The notes: generated by a model from the letters alone, not told the origin. Numbered from the stretch's first letter, positions 27,863 through 37,270 are shown. The stretch: 46,227 bases of DNA from a virus (IMGVR_UViG_3300046001_009504:1-46227), one strand, 5' to 3'. Numbers and translations are program-made.

Positions 27863-28480
27863 ATGTATATTCCATTAAATAAAATAGATCCTAGAGTTTA
27901 TTATACTAATGGGGGAGAATACTACTATACTTCCAATTTAACAAATTATGTAGGTTATTATAGGAAAGATGTTAATGGACGAGCGTATGCTGGTAAAGAA
28001 TTAACAGTTAATTCACCTCAACTAATATCTTCTTTTAATGTTATTGAAAGTCCTTCTCCTAATATTAATTTAGGATCTGGTCTTTCTACTGCTTATCTTT
28101 CAATATCTAGAAAAACAAAAACTCAATTAGTAGAATCATTTAATCCCATACCTAATAGTTTACCTCCTACACAACAAGAATATGATCAAACTTTTTTTGT
28201 AAGATATTTTTTAGAATACTTGTTAAGTAGTAAACCTGTTATTGTAGAAGTAAATAAAGGAACTTATTTTACTTATGTTAATAGTAATCTTAGTAAATAT
28301 TTCAATAACGTAGAATTACTATGGAAAATTAGTGGTCCGTTGTATGATGTAAAAGAAAATGATATATTAATGAAAGGTGGAGTTATTGATTCTAATTTAA
28401 GATCTATAAACCAAGCTCAAAAAACCATGCCTGGCATTAGAGATTATTTAACAGATTTAACTCTTTATTATAAAAAATAA
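27863..28480 (+). CDS. Baseplate/tail-associated protein of unknown function
   Basis: A 205-residue protein with no recognised domain. It is Tyr/Asn/Ser-rich, opening IPLNKIDPRVYYTNGGEYYY, and contains QEYDQTFFVRYFLEYLLSS followed by a Trp-Lys-Ile-Ser-Gly-Pro turn and an LTLYYKK end. It starts 14 bases after the hub-like gene and ends at an ATATTTAT box. Position argues for a tail or baseplate component. Confidence 0.5.
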   Translation: MYIPLNKIDPRVYYTNGGEYYYTSNLTNYVGYYRKDVNGRAYAGKELTVNSPQLISSFNVIESPSPNINLGSGLSTAYLSISRKTKTQLVESFNPIPNSLPPTQQEYDQTFFVRYFLEYLLSSKPVIVEVNKGTYFTYVNSNLSKYFNNVELLWKISGPLYDVKENDILMKGGVIDSNLRSINQAQKTMPGIRDYLTDLTLYYKK

Positions 28481-28487
28481 TATTTAT
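28480..28487 (+). promoter_or_regulatory. ATATTTAT motif, candidate late promoter element
   Basis: The first base is the last base of the previous stop codon; the box ends 12 bases before the ATG of the 860-residue structural gene. Confidence 0.4.
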
Positions 28488-28499
28488 TGTATATAATCT

Positions 28500-31082
28500 A
28501 TGAAATACCTATTAAACGAACACTTAAATGTATTAAGAATAGCAAATATTCAAAACGAAGAAAGAGAATTTGAAGAATTTCTTCAGTCTTTATATGAAAT
28601 AAACTTAATCAATAATTACTCAAAAGACCAACTTTTAAATGAGGGTTTTGTAGATAAAGTAAAAGATACTTTTAAAAAAGCAACAGATCAATCTAAAAAA
28701 TATTTACAATATAGTTTTAATCAATTTAAAAAGAATGGTGAAAAACCTAGTGAATTTGTAAAAAACATTGGAGACGTTTTTTCAGGGAGTGGAGTAAAAA
28801 AACCATCTGATTTAAAAACAATTTTACAATTAGCAAAAATTTATTCTTTATCTAACAATAAAATCAATGAAGCTGATGAAAAAGCAGTAGAAATTTCATC
28901 TGTAAGTGATTTAGAAAAATTAGAAAATGGTGCAAAATTTATTTGGAAGGGTAAATATGATAAAAGTATAGGTGCTTCTAACTTTAAAAATTTACCTAAT
29001 GGATTAATACCTGGTGAAGAATATATTCAAGCCTATGATGATGTTAACAATGCATGGATAGTATCAAATACAAAAAACATAGCACGAATTGAAAAATCAT
29101 CAGACTATGCTGGTGGGGGAGTTATTCAAAAAATAGGAGACTTTTTTAGAAAATTCAAATGGTTAACAGCCGCGATGGTAGCTCCAGTATTAGCTTCAGC
29201 TACTGTAGGAGCAAATGCTGAACCAATTGGTCAATTAGTTAAAGCAATTACAGGAGATAACGTAAATATAGATAATACACCAGATAATGTAACTGGAAGT
29301 AATCCTGATTATATGGGTGATGTTGATCAAGATAAAATAACATCAGCTGGAGGTGGAGATGATGTTCCTGACAGTATTAAAAAACCAATCAAGTTAGGTG
29401 GAGATGGTCAAATCGACAATCAAGACTTTAAGGTATTTAAAGACAAAATAAAAAGTTTAATTCCTAATGAAAATGTTGATGATATATCAACAGCAGCCAC
29501 ATTTGAAGTAGGAGAATATAAATTAACTCCTGAACAGCAGAAATGGGTTGTAGAAAAAGGTACAAATAATGTATTAAATCAAATACAAAAAGTAATAGCA
29601 GAAAAAGGAGTTACTGACACTATTACTGTAGATGGAGACATAATTGGTCACATTTCAAGTAATGCTGGAGACCAAGACAACGTAGCAAACGATGGTTCAG
29701 ATTTAGTTAAAGCAAGAGCTGCTACTGGAGATGATATTGATAAAGAAATCCAAAAAATTATAATCGAAAAAGTTAAAGGAGTATTTGGAGATAAAGTTAA
29801 AGTTGTATTTAAAGTTCAAACTCAAGCAGACAGTAATGTAGATGATCAAACCCAACATAGAGCTACTAACTATACAGCTGACCAAAGTGTTGTAGTTAAA
29901 TATAAAGTGGATACTGATGGTGGTAAAACATATACTATTAAGAACTGGCAACCTATTGTAGCCGTTACTGGTAAAGGAGTTAATGATATGGGTCAAAGAG
30001 TAGACATTCCTGGAGAGAAAAAAGCCCCTAAACCAACTGACGACTCTCCTAAAAATAAAGACGACAAAGAAACTGAAAGAAGAACAGATGATGTAAAACC
30101 CATCCTTGTAGGAGATGCTGATCCTGATGAAGCTAAAAAATTATTTAAAAATAAAAATTTAAACAGAAACCAAGAAATATTTAGTGTGTTAAAAATGGCT
30201 AATCCTAACATTAAAGGAGATCCAAATGACACAACTTATAAGTCTTGGGATCCTAATACTAAAAAAGTTGTTATTAGTTTACGTAAAAGTCCTGATACTC
30301 TTTTAAAGAAGTTTCAACAAGTAACGGGAATTAACTTAAGTCAAAGACAAAAATCAACAGGATTATTTAAAAGATCAGGAGTAGCTGAAAATATTTCATT
30401 AGGAAACATGTTAAATGAAGCTGCTATTGACCAAACTTTAGCAAGTATTGGTGTTACTGATGATGCTATTAGAAAAAATAAAGTAGAAGTAATGGCTATG
30501 TTAATGGACATGTATAATCTTCGCTATGATGATGTAGACAAGTCCAAATTAACTCCAGAAGAACAAAAACAGTTAAAAGATATTACTGTATCTGAAGAAT
30601 TAGAAAAACAAATTCAAAAACAACGTCCTGATGTGTCAGTTTTAGAAAAAGACATTGAGTCAAATTCATCACTAAAAACAGCTTTAAGTAGAATTAATAC
30701 TTACGATGAATTTGAAGCTTTAGTTTTAGGAATGGCTGCTTTAGTTAATCCAAACTTTGCTAAACAAAAACAAGATATTAGAACAGCATTAAGTTCTTTA
30801 GCTAGTAAAGTTAGAGCTATGAAAGAAGAAAGTGATACTCCTTCAGACACAGAAGGAGTTTACAAGGTTATTGAAACTTTAAAATTATTAAAAAATCATT
30901 TAAATAATATAAACAATAGAGAAGAATTTGAACAATTAATTTTTGCTTTATTAAAATACATTGATCCAAAAGGTACTATTACTAAAGATACAAGTAAACT
31001 AGCAAATGCTATAATAGCTGCTTCTAACAGAAGTTCATTAAAAGATGCTAGGCCTGTAGATTTAGATCAATTAGGAAGATAA
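28500..31082 (+). CDS. Large virion-type protein with hydrophobic segment and possible OmpA-like domain
   Basis: An 860-residue, Lys/Asp/Glu-rich protein. The N-terminus (~1-130) is helical. A hydrophobic segment WLTAAMVAPVLASATVGANA lies near residue 222. Residues ~360-470 contain ITVDGDIIGHISSNAGDQDN, then DLVKARAATGDDIDKEI and KVVFKVQTQADSN, whose strand-turn-helix order resembles an OmpA-type peptidoglycan-binding fold. Residues ~510-545 are Lys/Asp/Pro-rich linker, and the rest is helical. It may contact the cell envelope during entry, or be an internal virion protein. It is the last gene before a strong terminator, closing the tail module. Confidence 0.5.
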   Translation: MKYLLNEHLNVLRIANIQNEEREFEEFLQSLYEINLINNYSKDQLLNEGFVDKVKDTFKKATDQSKKYLQYSFNQFKKNGEKPSEFVKNIGDVFSGSGVKKPSDLKTILQLAKIYSLSNNKINEADEKAVEISSVSDLEKLENGAKFIWKGKYDKSIGASNFKNLPNGLIPGEEYIQAYDDVNNAWIVSNTKNIARIEKSSDYAGGGVIQKIGDFFRKFKWLTAAMVAPVLASATVGANAEPIGQLVKAITGDNVNIDNTPDNVTGSNPDYMGDVDQDKITSAGGGDDVPDSIKKPIKLGGDGQIDNQDFKVFKDKIKSLIPNENVDDISTAATFEVGEYKLTPEQQKWVVEKGTNNVLNQIQKVIAEKGVTDTITVDGDIIGHISSNAGDQDNVANDGSDLVKARAATGDDIDKEIQKIIIEKVKGVFGDKVKVVFKVQTQADSNVDDQTQHRATNYTADQSVVVKYKVDTDGGKTYTIKNWQPIVAVTGKGVNDMGQRVDIPGEKKAPKPTDDSPKNKDDKETERRTDDVKPILVGDADPDEAKKLFKNKNLNRNQEIFSVLKMANPNIKGDPNDTTYKSWDPNTKKVVISLRKSPDTLLKKFQQVTGINLSQRQKSTGLFKRSGVAENISLGNMLNEAAIDQTLASIGVTDDAIRKNKVEVMAMLMDMYNLRYDDVDKSKLTPEEQKQLKDITVSEELEKQIQKQRPDVSVLEKDIESNSSLKTALSRINTYDEFEALVLGMAALVNPNFAKQKQDIRTALSSLASKVRAMKEESDTPSDTEGVYKVIETLKLLKNHLNNINNREEFEQLIFALLKYIDPKGTITKDTSKLANAIIAASNRSSLKDARPVDLDQLGR

Positions 31083-31087
31083 TAGAG

Positions 31088-31115
31088 AGGCTTGGTTTTT
31101 ACCAAGCCTTTTTTT
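31088..31115 (+). terminator. Rho-independent terminator closing the structural module
   Basis: AGGCTTGG pairs with CCAAGCCT around TTTTTA, followed by seven T. It separates tail genes from replication genes and sets the polymerase start downstream of it. Confidence 0.93.
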
Positions 31116-31133
31116 ATAGTATTAATAAAGGTT

Positions 31134-32420
31134 ATGCATGCGATCATTGAAACAAAACTACAATTAGAAAGACTACAAGAATACTGTGAAGATTCTTGTT
31201 TTGTTCAAATTATTCCAGGCAATGATTGTTTTCATCCTAAATTTAACAATATAGTAGCGGTTTATTATCATTGTTTAAACAGTAAAGGCTACATTTTTCC
31301 AATTAATCACAGTGAAACATTTAATTTAGATTGGCAAGATGTGTTAGATTTCTTAAATAAACACAAACTTATTTATGTTTTAGACAAAAAGTTCCATGAT
31401 TATTTTTTACCGTCTACTTTAGAAACAACCGACATTCAGTTTAATATTTTAAATAAAACTAATAAAGTTTTTAAAGCTGATGAATATGGTACACCTGCTC
31501 ATACTCACTTTTACAGAGAACATTACTTTAGAAACAATATTAACAGTATAATTCCCGTTACTAAACACTTAGAAAAATGGGATCATGTTTTTACTAAAAT
31601 AAAACAACACATGAATTACAGACCAAATACTTGGTTTGACAAAGAATATACCAGTGTTTTTAAAAGAATTGAACAAGAAGGAATTAAAATTAGTCCAACT
31701 AAATTCAATCACTTTTTTGAACCTACATTTGAAGACTACAGTATTAACAAAAATAAAATACATACTTCGTACAATCTTTACAACATTACTACAAGACCGA
31801 GCAACGCATTTAACAACATTAATTTTGCCGCACTTCCCAAAGAAAACGGCGCAAGAAATGTATTTATTCCCAACAACGATTACTTAATAGAATATGACTT
31901 CTCTGCTTACCATCCTTCTCTTATTGGTTCCCTTTTTAATTTTAAATTCAGTAGTGATCCCTATGCTGATATATCAGAAATACTTGGAGTATCAAAAGAA
32001 GAAGCGAAGGAAATTACGTTCAAAAATCTTTATGGAGGGATCAAAGAAGAACACAGAAATAAGGTGTACTTTGGACAAGTCAATGGACTAATTAAAAAAA
32101 TGTGGTTGGTTTACAATCAAGAAGACAGAGTAAAATTAGCAACTGGTCGAATTTTACATAAGTCTGATGAATTAAGTCCAACAAAAATATTTAATTATTA
32201 CATTCAAAGTTTAGAAACCAAAAGTAATGTAGAATTGGTTGGAAAAGTATTAGACTTTTTAGAAACTAAGAAGAGTAAAATAATTCTTTACACATATGAT
32301 TCTATACTTATAGACTTTAGTAAAGAAGACGGAATTGAAACAGTAACTAAAATAAAAGAATTGTTAGAAAGTACAGGCTATACGACAAAAATGAAGAAAG
32401 GACTAGACTATGGTTTATGA
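31134..32420 (+). CDS. Small divergent family-A DNA polymerase
   Basis: A 428-residue product from ATG 31134, preceded by AAAGG; an upstream in-frame ATG at 31092 lies in the terminator and is rejected. Polymerase motif A is YDFSAYHPSLIGSL (~residues 256-269), motif B is AKEITFKNLYGG with the family-A K-x3-F-x3-YG spacing (~290-301), and motif C is YTYDSILIDF (~385-394). Both catalytic Asp are present, but the Glu after motif A is His and HDE is YDS. Residues 1-100 weakly resemble a degenerate 3'-5' exonuclease without clear catalytic acids. It is short for a replicative polymerase and may act in replication with the SSB, recombinase and helicase downstream. Confidence 0.75.
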   Translation: MHAIIETKLQLERLQEYCEDSCFVQIIPGNDCFHPKFNNIVAVYYHCLNSKGYIFPINHSETFNLDWQDVLDFLNKHKLIYVLDKKFHDYFLPSTLETTDIQFNILNKTNKVFKADEYGTPAHTHFYREHYFRNNINSIIPVTKHLEKWDHVFTKIKQHMNYRPNTWFDKEYTSVFKRIEQEGIKISPTKFNHFFEPTFEDYSINKNKIHTSYNLYNITTRPSNAFNNINFAALPKENGARNVFIPNNDYLIEYDFSAYHPSLIGSLFNFKFSSDPYADISEILGVSKEEAKEITFKNLYGGIKEEHRNKVYFGQVNGLIKKMWLVYNQEDRVKLATGRILHKSDELSPTKIFNYYIQSLETKSNVELVGKVLDFLETKKSKIILYTYDSILIDFSKEDGIETVTKIKELLESTGYTTKMKKGLDYGL

Positions 32421-32847
32421 TATTTCTCCAATATTTATCAATAGTATTCCCTTTGACATGAAGAATAAGTTACTGTGCTCATTTACAGCCCAAAATCGTT
32501 TATTAGATACTATTGCTGGTATAACTTCACGTTATGCTATATTGTACGATAAAATGTTTGTATTGGAAAGTCCTCAAACAACTGAATATATAATTACCTA
32601 TAACATAGATACAGAAAATTCAGTTAATGAAATACCTGAAAATACTATTTTATTACACAGAAAAAAAGAATCAAACACTTTATATACTATTAATGCTTTA
32701 AATACTTTAATTAAAGAACTAAATAATGGTATGCTAGACAACCAATTTAAAGTAAATTGGAATGATTATCAAAATAGTATATTGTTAACTCAAGGTCCTG
32801 ACCTTCGCATTTTAAATACAAAAATTTACAAGATTATTAATATATAA
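32410..32847 (+). CDS. Conserved-type phage protein of unknown function
   Basis: A 145-residue protein overlapping the polymerase 3' end by 11 bases and lying just before the SSB gene. Patterns include LLDTIAGITSRYAILYDKMF, ILLHRKKESNTLYTINALN and FKVNWNDYQNSILLTQG. Sequences of this type look familiar from T4-like phages near replication genes, but I know no function. It has no membrane segment. A polymerase accessory or regulatory protein is possible from position only. Confidence 0.55.
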   Translation: MVYDISPIFINSIPFDMKNKLLCSFTAQNRLLDTIAGITSRYAILYDKMFVLESPQTTEYIITYNIDTENSVNEIPENTILLHRKKESNTLYTINALNTLIKELNNGMLDNQFKVNWNDYQNSILLTQGPDLRILNTKIYKIINI

Positions 32848-32877
32848 TTGGCTTTTAGCCTTTTATTTGTTATATTA
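32848..32877 (+). promoter_or_regulatory. Predicted promoter, TTGG-N19-TATATT
   Basis: TTGGCT and TATATT with exactly the same 17-base spacing as the other members of this class, ending 23 bases before the SSB ATG. A short GGCTTTTAGCC hairpin followed by TTTTATTT overlaps it and might weakly terminate the upstream transcript. Confidence 0.55.
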
Positions 32878-32899
32878 GTAGAGAAATAATAAAATTGTT

Positions 32900-33748
32900 A
32901 TGGATATTAATCAAATCAAAAATCGCTTGAATTCCCTTCAAAACAAGAAAGGGGGCTCTCAAAACAAAGAAGAAAGAGCAAAAAACTTTTGGAAACCTGC
33001 TGTAGGTAAACAAATTATTCGTGTCGTTCCTAGTAAGTTTGACAAATCAAATCCTTTTAAAGAAGTTTATTTTCACTATGGTGTAGCTAATCGTTCAATG
33101 ATTGCTTTGACTAACTTTGGTGAAAAAGATCCTATCGTAGAATTTGCAAGTCAACTTCGCAAGTCATCAGAAAAAGAAAATTGGCAGTTGGCTAAAAAAA
33201 TCGAACCTAAAATGCGAGTATTTGCTCCAGTCATTGTTAGGGGTGAAGAAGAAAAAGGTGTTCGTTTATGGGAATTTGGTAAAGAAACTTACCTTGAATT
33301 GTTGAGCATGGTTGCTGACGAAGACATCGGAGATTTTTCTGACATCTATGAAGGTCGTGATTTGACTATTGAAACTGTAGGACCTGAAGTAACTGGTACT
33401 AAGTACAATAAGTCTACAGTACGTCCTCGTACTAAAATTACTCCTTTGAGTGACAACAGTGCACAAGCTAAAATGTGGATGAGTGAACAACCTGAAATTT
33501 TGGCTCTGTACAAAAAGTATGAGTATGATGAAATGAAAGGTATTTTGTTGACTTGGTTGAATCCCGAAGCTGACGTAGAAGAATCAGAAACAGAAGAAGT
33601 TGAACAACCAGTAACTCCAGTAGTTACAAGTTATTCAACTCCTGTTAAGAAAAAGTCTTCGTTTAATGAAGATGAGTTTGATGCTTTGTTTACTGACGCT
33701 AAAGCTCCATCTAAATTTGATGATGAAGACAACGATTTACCTTTCTAA
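32900..33748 (+). CDS. Single-stranded DNA-binding protein (gp32-like)
   Basis: A 282-residue protein. The N-terminal basic LAST-like region (IKNRLNSLQNKKGG), an OB-type core with FWKPAVGKQIIRVVPSKFD, VYFHYG, KMRVFAPVIVRGEEEKGVRLW and GRDLTIETVG, and an acidic C-terminus ending DDEDNDLPF match T4 gp32 organisation: cooperative binding, ssDNA core, and a partner-recruiting tail. It has no Cys at all, so the zinc finger of T4 gp32 is absent. A good promoter lies upstream. It coats ssDNA in replication and recombination with the neighbouring UvsX and helicase. Confidence 0.85.
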   Translation: MDINQIKNRLNSLQNKKGGSQNKEERAKNFWKPAVGKQIIRVVPSKFDKSNPFKEVYFHYGVANRSMIALTNFGEKDPIVEFASQLRKSSEKENWQLAKKIEPKMRVFAPVIVRGEEEKGVRLWEFGKETYLELLSMVADEDIGDFSDIYEGRDLTIETVGPEVTGTKYNKSTVRPRTKITPLSDNSAQAKMWMSEQPEILALYKKYEYDEMKGILLTWLNPEADVEESETEEVEQPVTPVVTSYSTPVKKKSSFNEDEFDALFTDAKAPSKFDDEDNDLPF

Positions 33749-33758
33749 TCTGTAAAAA

Positions 33759-34841
33759 ATGGCTAAGAAAAAACTAACAGAAGCTATTTCTGGTGCTGTC
33801 AAAGGAAACTTTAACCTTGAATCGTTTAAAAAATCAAAAAACTTGAGTAACAATCAAGTAACATTTAAAGATCAACGTTGGATTCCACTTTCAGCAGCAT
33901 TCCAAGACGTTCTTTCATTACCCGGTATTCCTATGGGCCACATAACTTTGTTACGTGGTCATAGTGATACTGGTAAAACAACAGCTTTAATTGAAGCAGC
34001 TGTATCAGCCCAAAAAATGGGTGTATTACCTGTGTTTATTATTACTGAAATGAAATGGAACTGGGATCATGCTCGTCAAATGGGCTTTCAAATGGAAGAA
34101 GTAGTAGACGAAGAAACTGGAGAAATAGTAGATTACACAGGTAATTTTATTTACGTAGACAGAAGTTCACTTAATACTATTGAAGATGTAGCTAGTTTTA
34201 TTGCTGATTTGTTAGATGAACAGGCTAAAGGAAGATTACCACACGATTTGTTATTTTTATGGGACTCAGTTGGTTCAATACCTTGTTTAATGAGTATTGA
34301 AAAAAATTCAAATAATCCTCAGTGGAATGCTGGTGCAATGAGTCAACAGTTTGGTAACTTTATTAACCAAAAAATCATTTTGTCAAGAAAATCTAATACA
34401 CCATACACAAATACAATGGTAGTAGTAAATAAAATATGGGTATCACCAGCAGAAACTCCAATGTCTCAACCTCGTATGAGAAATAAAGGTGGTGATACAA
34501 TGTTTTTTGACTCAAGTTTGATTGTAACATTTGGAAACGTTACAAACAGTGGAACAAGCAAGTTGAAAGCTACTAAAAATGGTAAAGACGTTGAGTTTGC
34601 TAAACGTACTCGTATTATGTGTGATAAAAATCACGTTACTGGTGTAACTACTAAAGGAACAACTGTAATAACAGTACATGGTTTTATTGACGATGATCCA
34701 AAGGCAATAGATCAATACAAAAAAGAACACAAAGACGAGTGGCTAACAATATTAGGAGCAGGTGACTTTGAAATTAAAGAAGATCTATCTGAGTGGGATG
34801 AAAGTAGAAATGGTATTTTAGCCGTAAACGATGGAGAATAA
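33759..34841 (+). CDS. uvsX: UvsX/RecA-like recombinase
   Basis: A 360-residue RecA-fold ATPase. Walker A is RGHSDTGKTTAL (~residues 67-78), and Walker B is DLLFLWDSVGSIP (~164-176). The L1/L2-like region follows (MSQQFGNF, then RNKGGDTMFFDSSL), and the acidic C-terminus is typical of UvsX. It performs strand exchange and recombination-dependent replication on SSB-coated ssDNA. It starts 10 bases after the SSB stop and overlaps the exonuclease start by 11 bases, giving a recombination operon. Confidence 0.88.
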   Translation: MAKKKLTEAISGAVKGNFNLESFKKSKNLSNNQVTFKDQRWIPLSAAFQDVLSLPGIPMGHITLLRGHSDTGKTTALIEAAVSAQKMGVLPVFIITEMKWNWDHARQMGFQMEEVVDEETGEIVDYTGNFIYVDRSSLNTIEDVASFIADLLDEQAKGRLPHDLLFLWDSVGSIPCLMSIEKNSNNPQWNAGAMSQQFGNFINQKIILSRKSNTPYTNTMVVVNKIWVSPAETPMSQPRMRNKGGDTMFFDSSLIVTFGNVTNSGTSKLKATKNGKDVEFAKRTRIMCDKNHVTGVTTKGTTVITVHGFIDDDPKAIDQYKKEHKDEWLTILGAGDFEIKEDLSEWDESRNGILAVNDGE

Positions 34842-35871
34842 TATTGATCCAGATTTTCAAGCGATAATAAATAAACTTAGTAAAGCAAGACAGGACAATA
34901 GTCCTGTTTTGCAACCTAAGGTACTTATTATTGATGCAATGAACACATTTTTACGTTCATTTGCTATTATTAACCACATAAATCCTAAAGGCAACCACAT
35001 TGGAGGTCTTACTGGTTTCTTAAAATCAGTAGGTTATGCTATAAAACACACTAATCCTACAAGAGTTATTATTGCTTTTGAAGGTGAAGGTTCAACTCTC
35101 AACAAGAAAAACTTGTATCCTGATTATAAAGGAACTCGTAAACTAAAACGAATCACTAACTTTGATGGATTTTCAAGCCAAGAAGATGAGTCAGAATCAA
35201 TAGAAAACCAGTTGTTAAGACTCGTAGAATATTTACAATGTCTTCCTTTAGATATGTGTGCTGTTGACAGAGCAGAAGCAGACGATACAATGGCTTATCT
35301 TGCCACGAAATTTGCACCTACTCACGATGTAGTAATTATGTCTTCAGATCAAGACTTTTTACAGTTAGTAAGTCCAAAAATTACAGTTTATTCACCTACT
35401 AAAAAGAAGTTTTATGATCCTAATAAAATAAAAGAAGAATATGGTGTTCCACCTCAAAACTATCTTCAAGTAAAAATCTTATTAGGTGACTCAAGTGATA
35501 ATATTCCTGGTGTTCCTAAGTTAGGCCCTAAAAAACTCATTAAAAACTTTCCAGAATTACAAGAATCTACTGTAGTTAGTCTAAAAGACATTTTAGAAAA
35601 AAGTAATAACACTAAAGGAACTATGTATGAAAGTGTTAGTATGTTTCAACATCAATTAAAAATTAATGAAAAATTAATGGATCTACATAATCCTAATTTG
35701 TCTAGTATGATGATTTTAGAATTGGAGGATTTAATTTCTCAACCTAAAAGTACTATGGACAAAAGTAAGTTTCTTACTATGTACCAACAAGATCTATTAG
35801 GTAATAGTATTCCAAATGTAGAAAATTGGTTAGTAAATGTTTTTACTCACCTTATGGTTTCTAAAAAATAA
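34831..35871 (+). CDS. FEN1/RNase H-like 5'-3' exonuclease
   Basis: A 346-residue PIN/FEN-superfamily nuclease. Metal-ligand motifs run in order: LIIDAMNTFLRSF (~residues 26-38), VIIAFEGEGS with YPDYKGTRK, DRAEADDTMAYLA (~149-161), VIMSSDQDFLQLV (~170-182), and a helix-hairpin-helix ILLGDSSDNIPGVPKLGPKK (~213-232). T4 RNase H is the known counterpart; it removes RNA primers and 5' flaps from lagging strands. Length matches (~305-350). It overlaps the recombinase gene. Confidence 0.88.
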   Translation: MENNIDPDFQAIINKLSKARQDNSPVLQPKVLIIDAMNTFLRSFAIINHINPKGNHIGGLTGFLKSVGYAIKHTNPTRVIIAFEGEGSTLNKKNLYPDYKGTRKLKRITNFDGFSSQEDESESIENQLLRLVEYLQCLPLDMCAVDRAEADDTMAYLATKFAPTHDVVIMSSDQDFLQLVSPKITVYSPTKKKFYDPNKIKEEYGVPPQNYLQVKILLGDSSDNIPGVPKLGPKKLIKNFPELQESTVVSLKDILEKSNNTKGTMYESVSMFQHQLKINEKLMDLHNPNLSSMMILELEDLISQPKSTMDKSKFLTMYQQDLLGNSIPNVENWLVNVFTHLMVSKK

Positions 35872-35883
35872 GTTATTATATTA
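35854..35883 (+). promoter_or_regulatory. Weak candidate promoter before the helicase gene
   Basis: ATGG and TATATT at the same spacing as the other TTGG-N19-TATAAT sites, with the same GTTATTATA core. The -35-like part is poorer and most of the site lies in the exonuclease gene. It ends 10 bases before the helicase ATG. Confidence 0.35.
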
Positions 35884-35893
35884 TAAAAAAGTT

Positions 35894-37270
35894 ATGGTTT
35901 CATTCAATAAGTTATCGCAGTACGGATTACCTTTTCAACTCAAGGTAATCAACCAACTCTTGACAAACAAAGAGTTCTTACTAAATATTAGAGATACAAT
36001 TCAAGAAGAGTATTTTGATAATTCTTCTTTACAATGGATTGTAACAAGAACATTAAAATATTTTGATCATTACCATACAAGTCCTACTTTAGAAGCTTTA
36101 CAAATTGAAGTAAAAAAGTTAGACAATGACTTGTTAAAAACTAATGTTATTGAACAATTACGTGAGTCTTACAGAATAGAAAACAGTGATGTAGAGTATG
36201 TAAGAGAAGAATTTAGTAATTTTTGTAAAAACCAACAACTTAAAAAAGCACTGCTTACTAGTGTAGATCTACTCAATTCAGGAATGTATGATGACATTAG
36301 ATCTTTGATTGACAGTGCTTTAAAAGCAGGAATGGACAAAAACATCGGTCACGAGTATAGTAAAGATGTAGAGTCCAGATACAGACCAGATGCTAGACAA
36401 ATTGTTCCCACACCTTGGGAAGACATCAATAAACTTCTTATGGGAGGTTTAGGAGGTGGAGATTTAGGTCTAGTATTTGGTAATCCTGGTGGTGGTAAGA
36501 GTTGGATGATGGTAGCTGTAGCAGGACATGCTGTAAAATTAGGTTTTAATGTTGTGTATTATACATTAGAATTAGGCGAAGTTTATGTAGGGAAACGATT
36601 TGATGCGTTTTTTGTTAATGAACCTGTAAACCAAATTCACTTACACAGAAAAAAGACTGAAACTGAAATTAATAGATTAGAAGGTAAATTAGTAGTAAAA
36701 GAGTTTAGTATGGGAAAAGCAACAATTCAAACTTTAGAATCCCACATTCAAAAACTTAATGACATGGACTTAAAACCAGACTTGATTATTATTGATTATA
36801 TTGATTTATTGAGATCTCCAAAAAGAAGTACTGACAGAAAAGATGAAATTGATGATGTTTATGTAGCTACAAAAGGACTAGCAAGAGACTTAAATATTCC
36901 TATTTGGAGTGTAAGTCAGGTAAACAGAGCTGGAGCTCAAGATGACATTATTCAAGGTGACAAAGCAGCAGGTAGTTATGACAAAATCATGATTTCAGAT
37001 TTTTGTTTGTCTTTATCAAGAAAAAAAGAAGATAAAGTAAATGGAACTGGAAGACTTCACGTAATGAAAAATCGTTATGGAATGGATGGTCTTACTTACA
37101 ATGCTAAAGTAGACACAACCACGGGACACATTGATTTAGATGACAACAATGAAGGAGTAGATATTGCACCAACCAAAACTTTTAATCAGTCTACCAAACC
37201 AAATGACTGGGATAATTCAGACATTCAAAAACTTAGAAATAAACTTTCAGACTTCTCAGATTCAATTTAA
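35894..37270 (+). CDS. Replicative DnaB-type helicase (gp41-like)
   Basis: A 458-residue product from ATG 35894; an ATG 57 bases upstream lies inside the exonuclease gene and is not used here. An N-terminal helical domain (~1-165) precedes a RecA-like core: Walker A FGNPGGGKSWMMVAV (~residues 195-209), YYTLELGEVYVGKRFDA, Walker B DLIIIDYIDLL (~296-306), and SVSQVNRAGAQ with an Arg-finger-like stretch. This is the DnaB/gp41 layout. It unwinds DNA at the fork as a hexamer. No primase gene is visible in the window. Confidence 0.88.
   Translation: MVSFNKLSQYGLPFQLKVINQLLTNKEFLLNIRDTIQEEYFDNSSLQWIVTRTLKYFDHYHTSPTLEALQIEVKKLDNDLLKTNVIEQLRESYRIENSDVEYVREEFSNFCKNQQLKKALLTSVDLLNSGMYDDIRSLIDSALKAGMDKNIGHEYSKDVESRYRPDARQIVPTPWEDINKLLMGGLGGGDLGLVFGNPGGGKSWMMVAVAGHAVKLGFNVVYYTLELGEVYVGKRFDAFFVNEPVNQIHLHRKKTETEINRLEGKLVVKEFSMGKATIQTLESHIQKLNDMDLKPDLIIIDYIDLLRSPKRSTDRKDEIDDVYVATKGLARDLNIPIWSVSQVNRAGAQDDIIQGDKAAGSYDKIMISDFCLSLSRKKEDKVNGTGRLHVMKNRYGMDGLTYNAKVDTTTGHIDLDDNNEGVDIAPTKTFNQSTKPNDWDNSDIQKLRNKLSDFSDSI

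Noticed and set aside
29703-30232. Two minus-strand ORFs inside the 860-residue gene
   Set aside because: They are Ser/Phe/Asn-rich shadows of a + strand gene, with no start signals or family features.
31092-31133. Upstream start giving a 442-residue polymerase
   Set aside because: The added codons lie in a terminator hairpin and T-run; ATG 31134 has AAAGG in front.
35837-35893. Upstream start of the helicase gene
   Set aside because: It lies within the exonuclease gene, and a better ATG at 35894 follows a promoter-like site.
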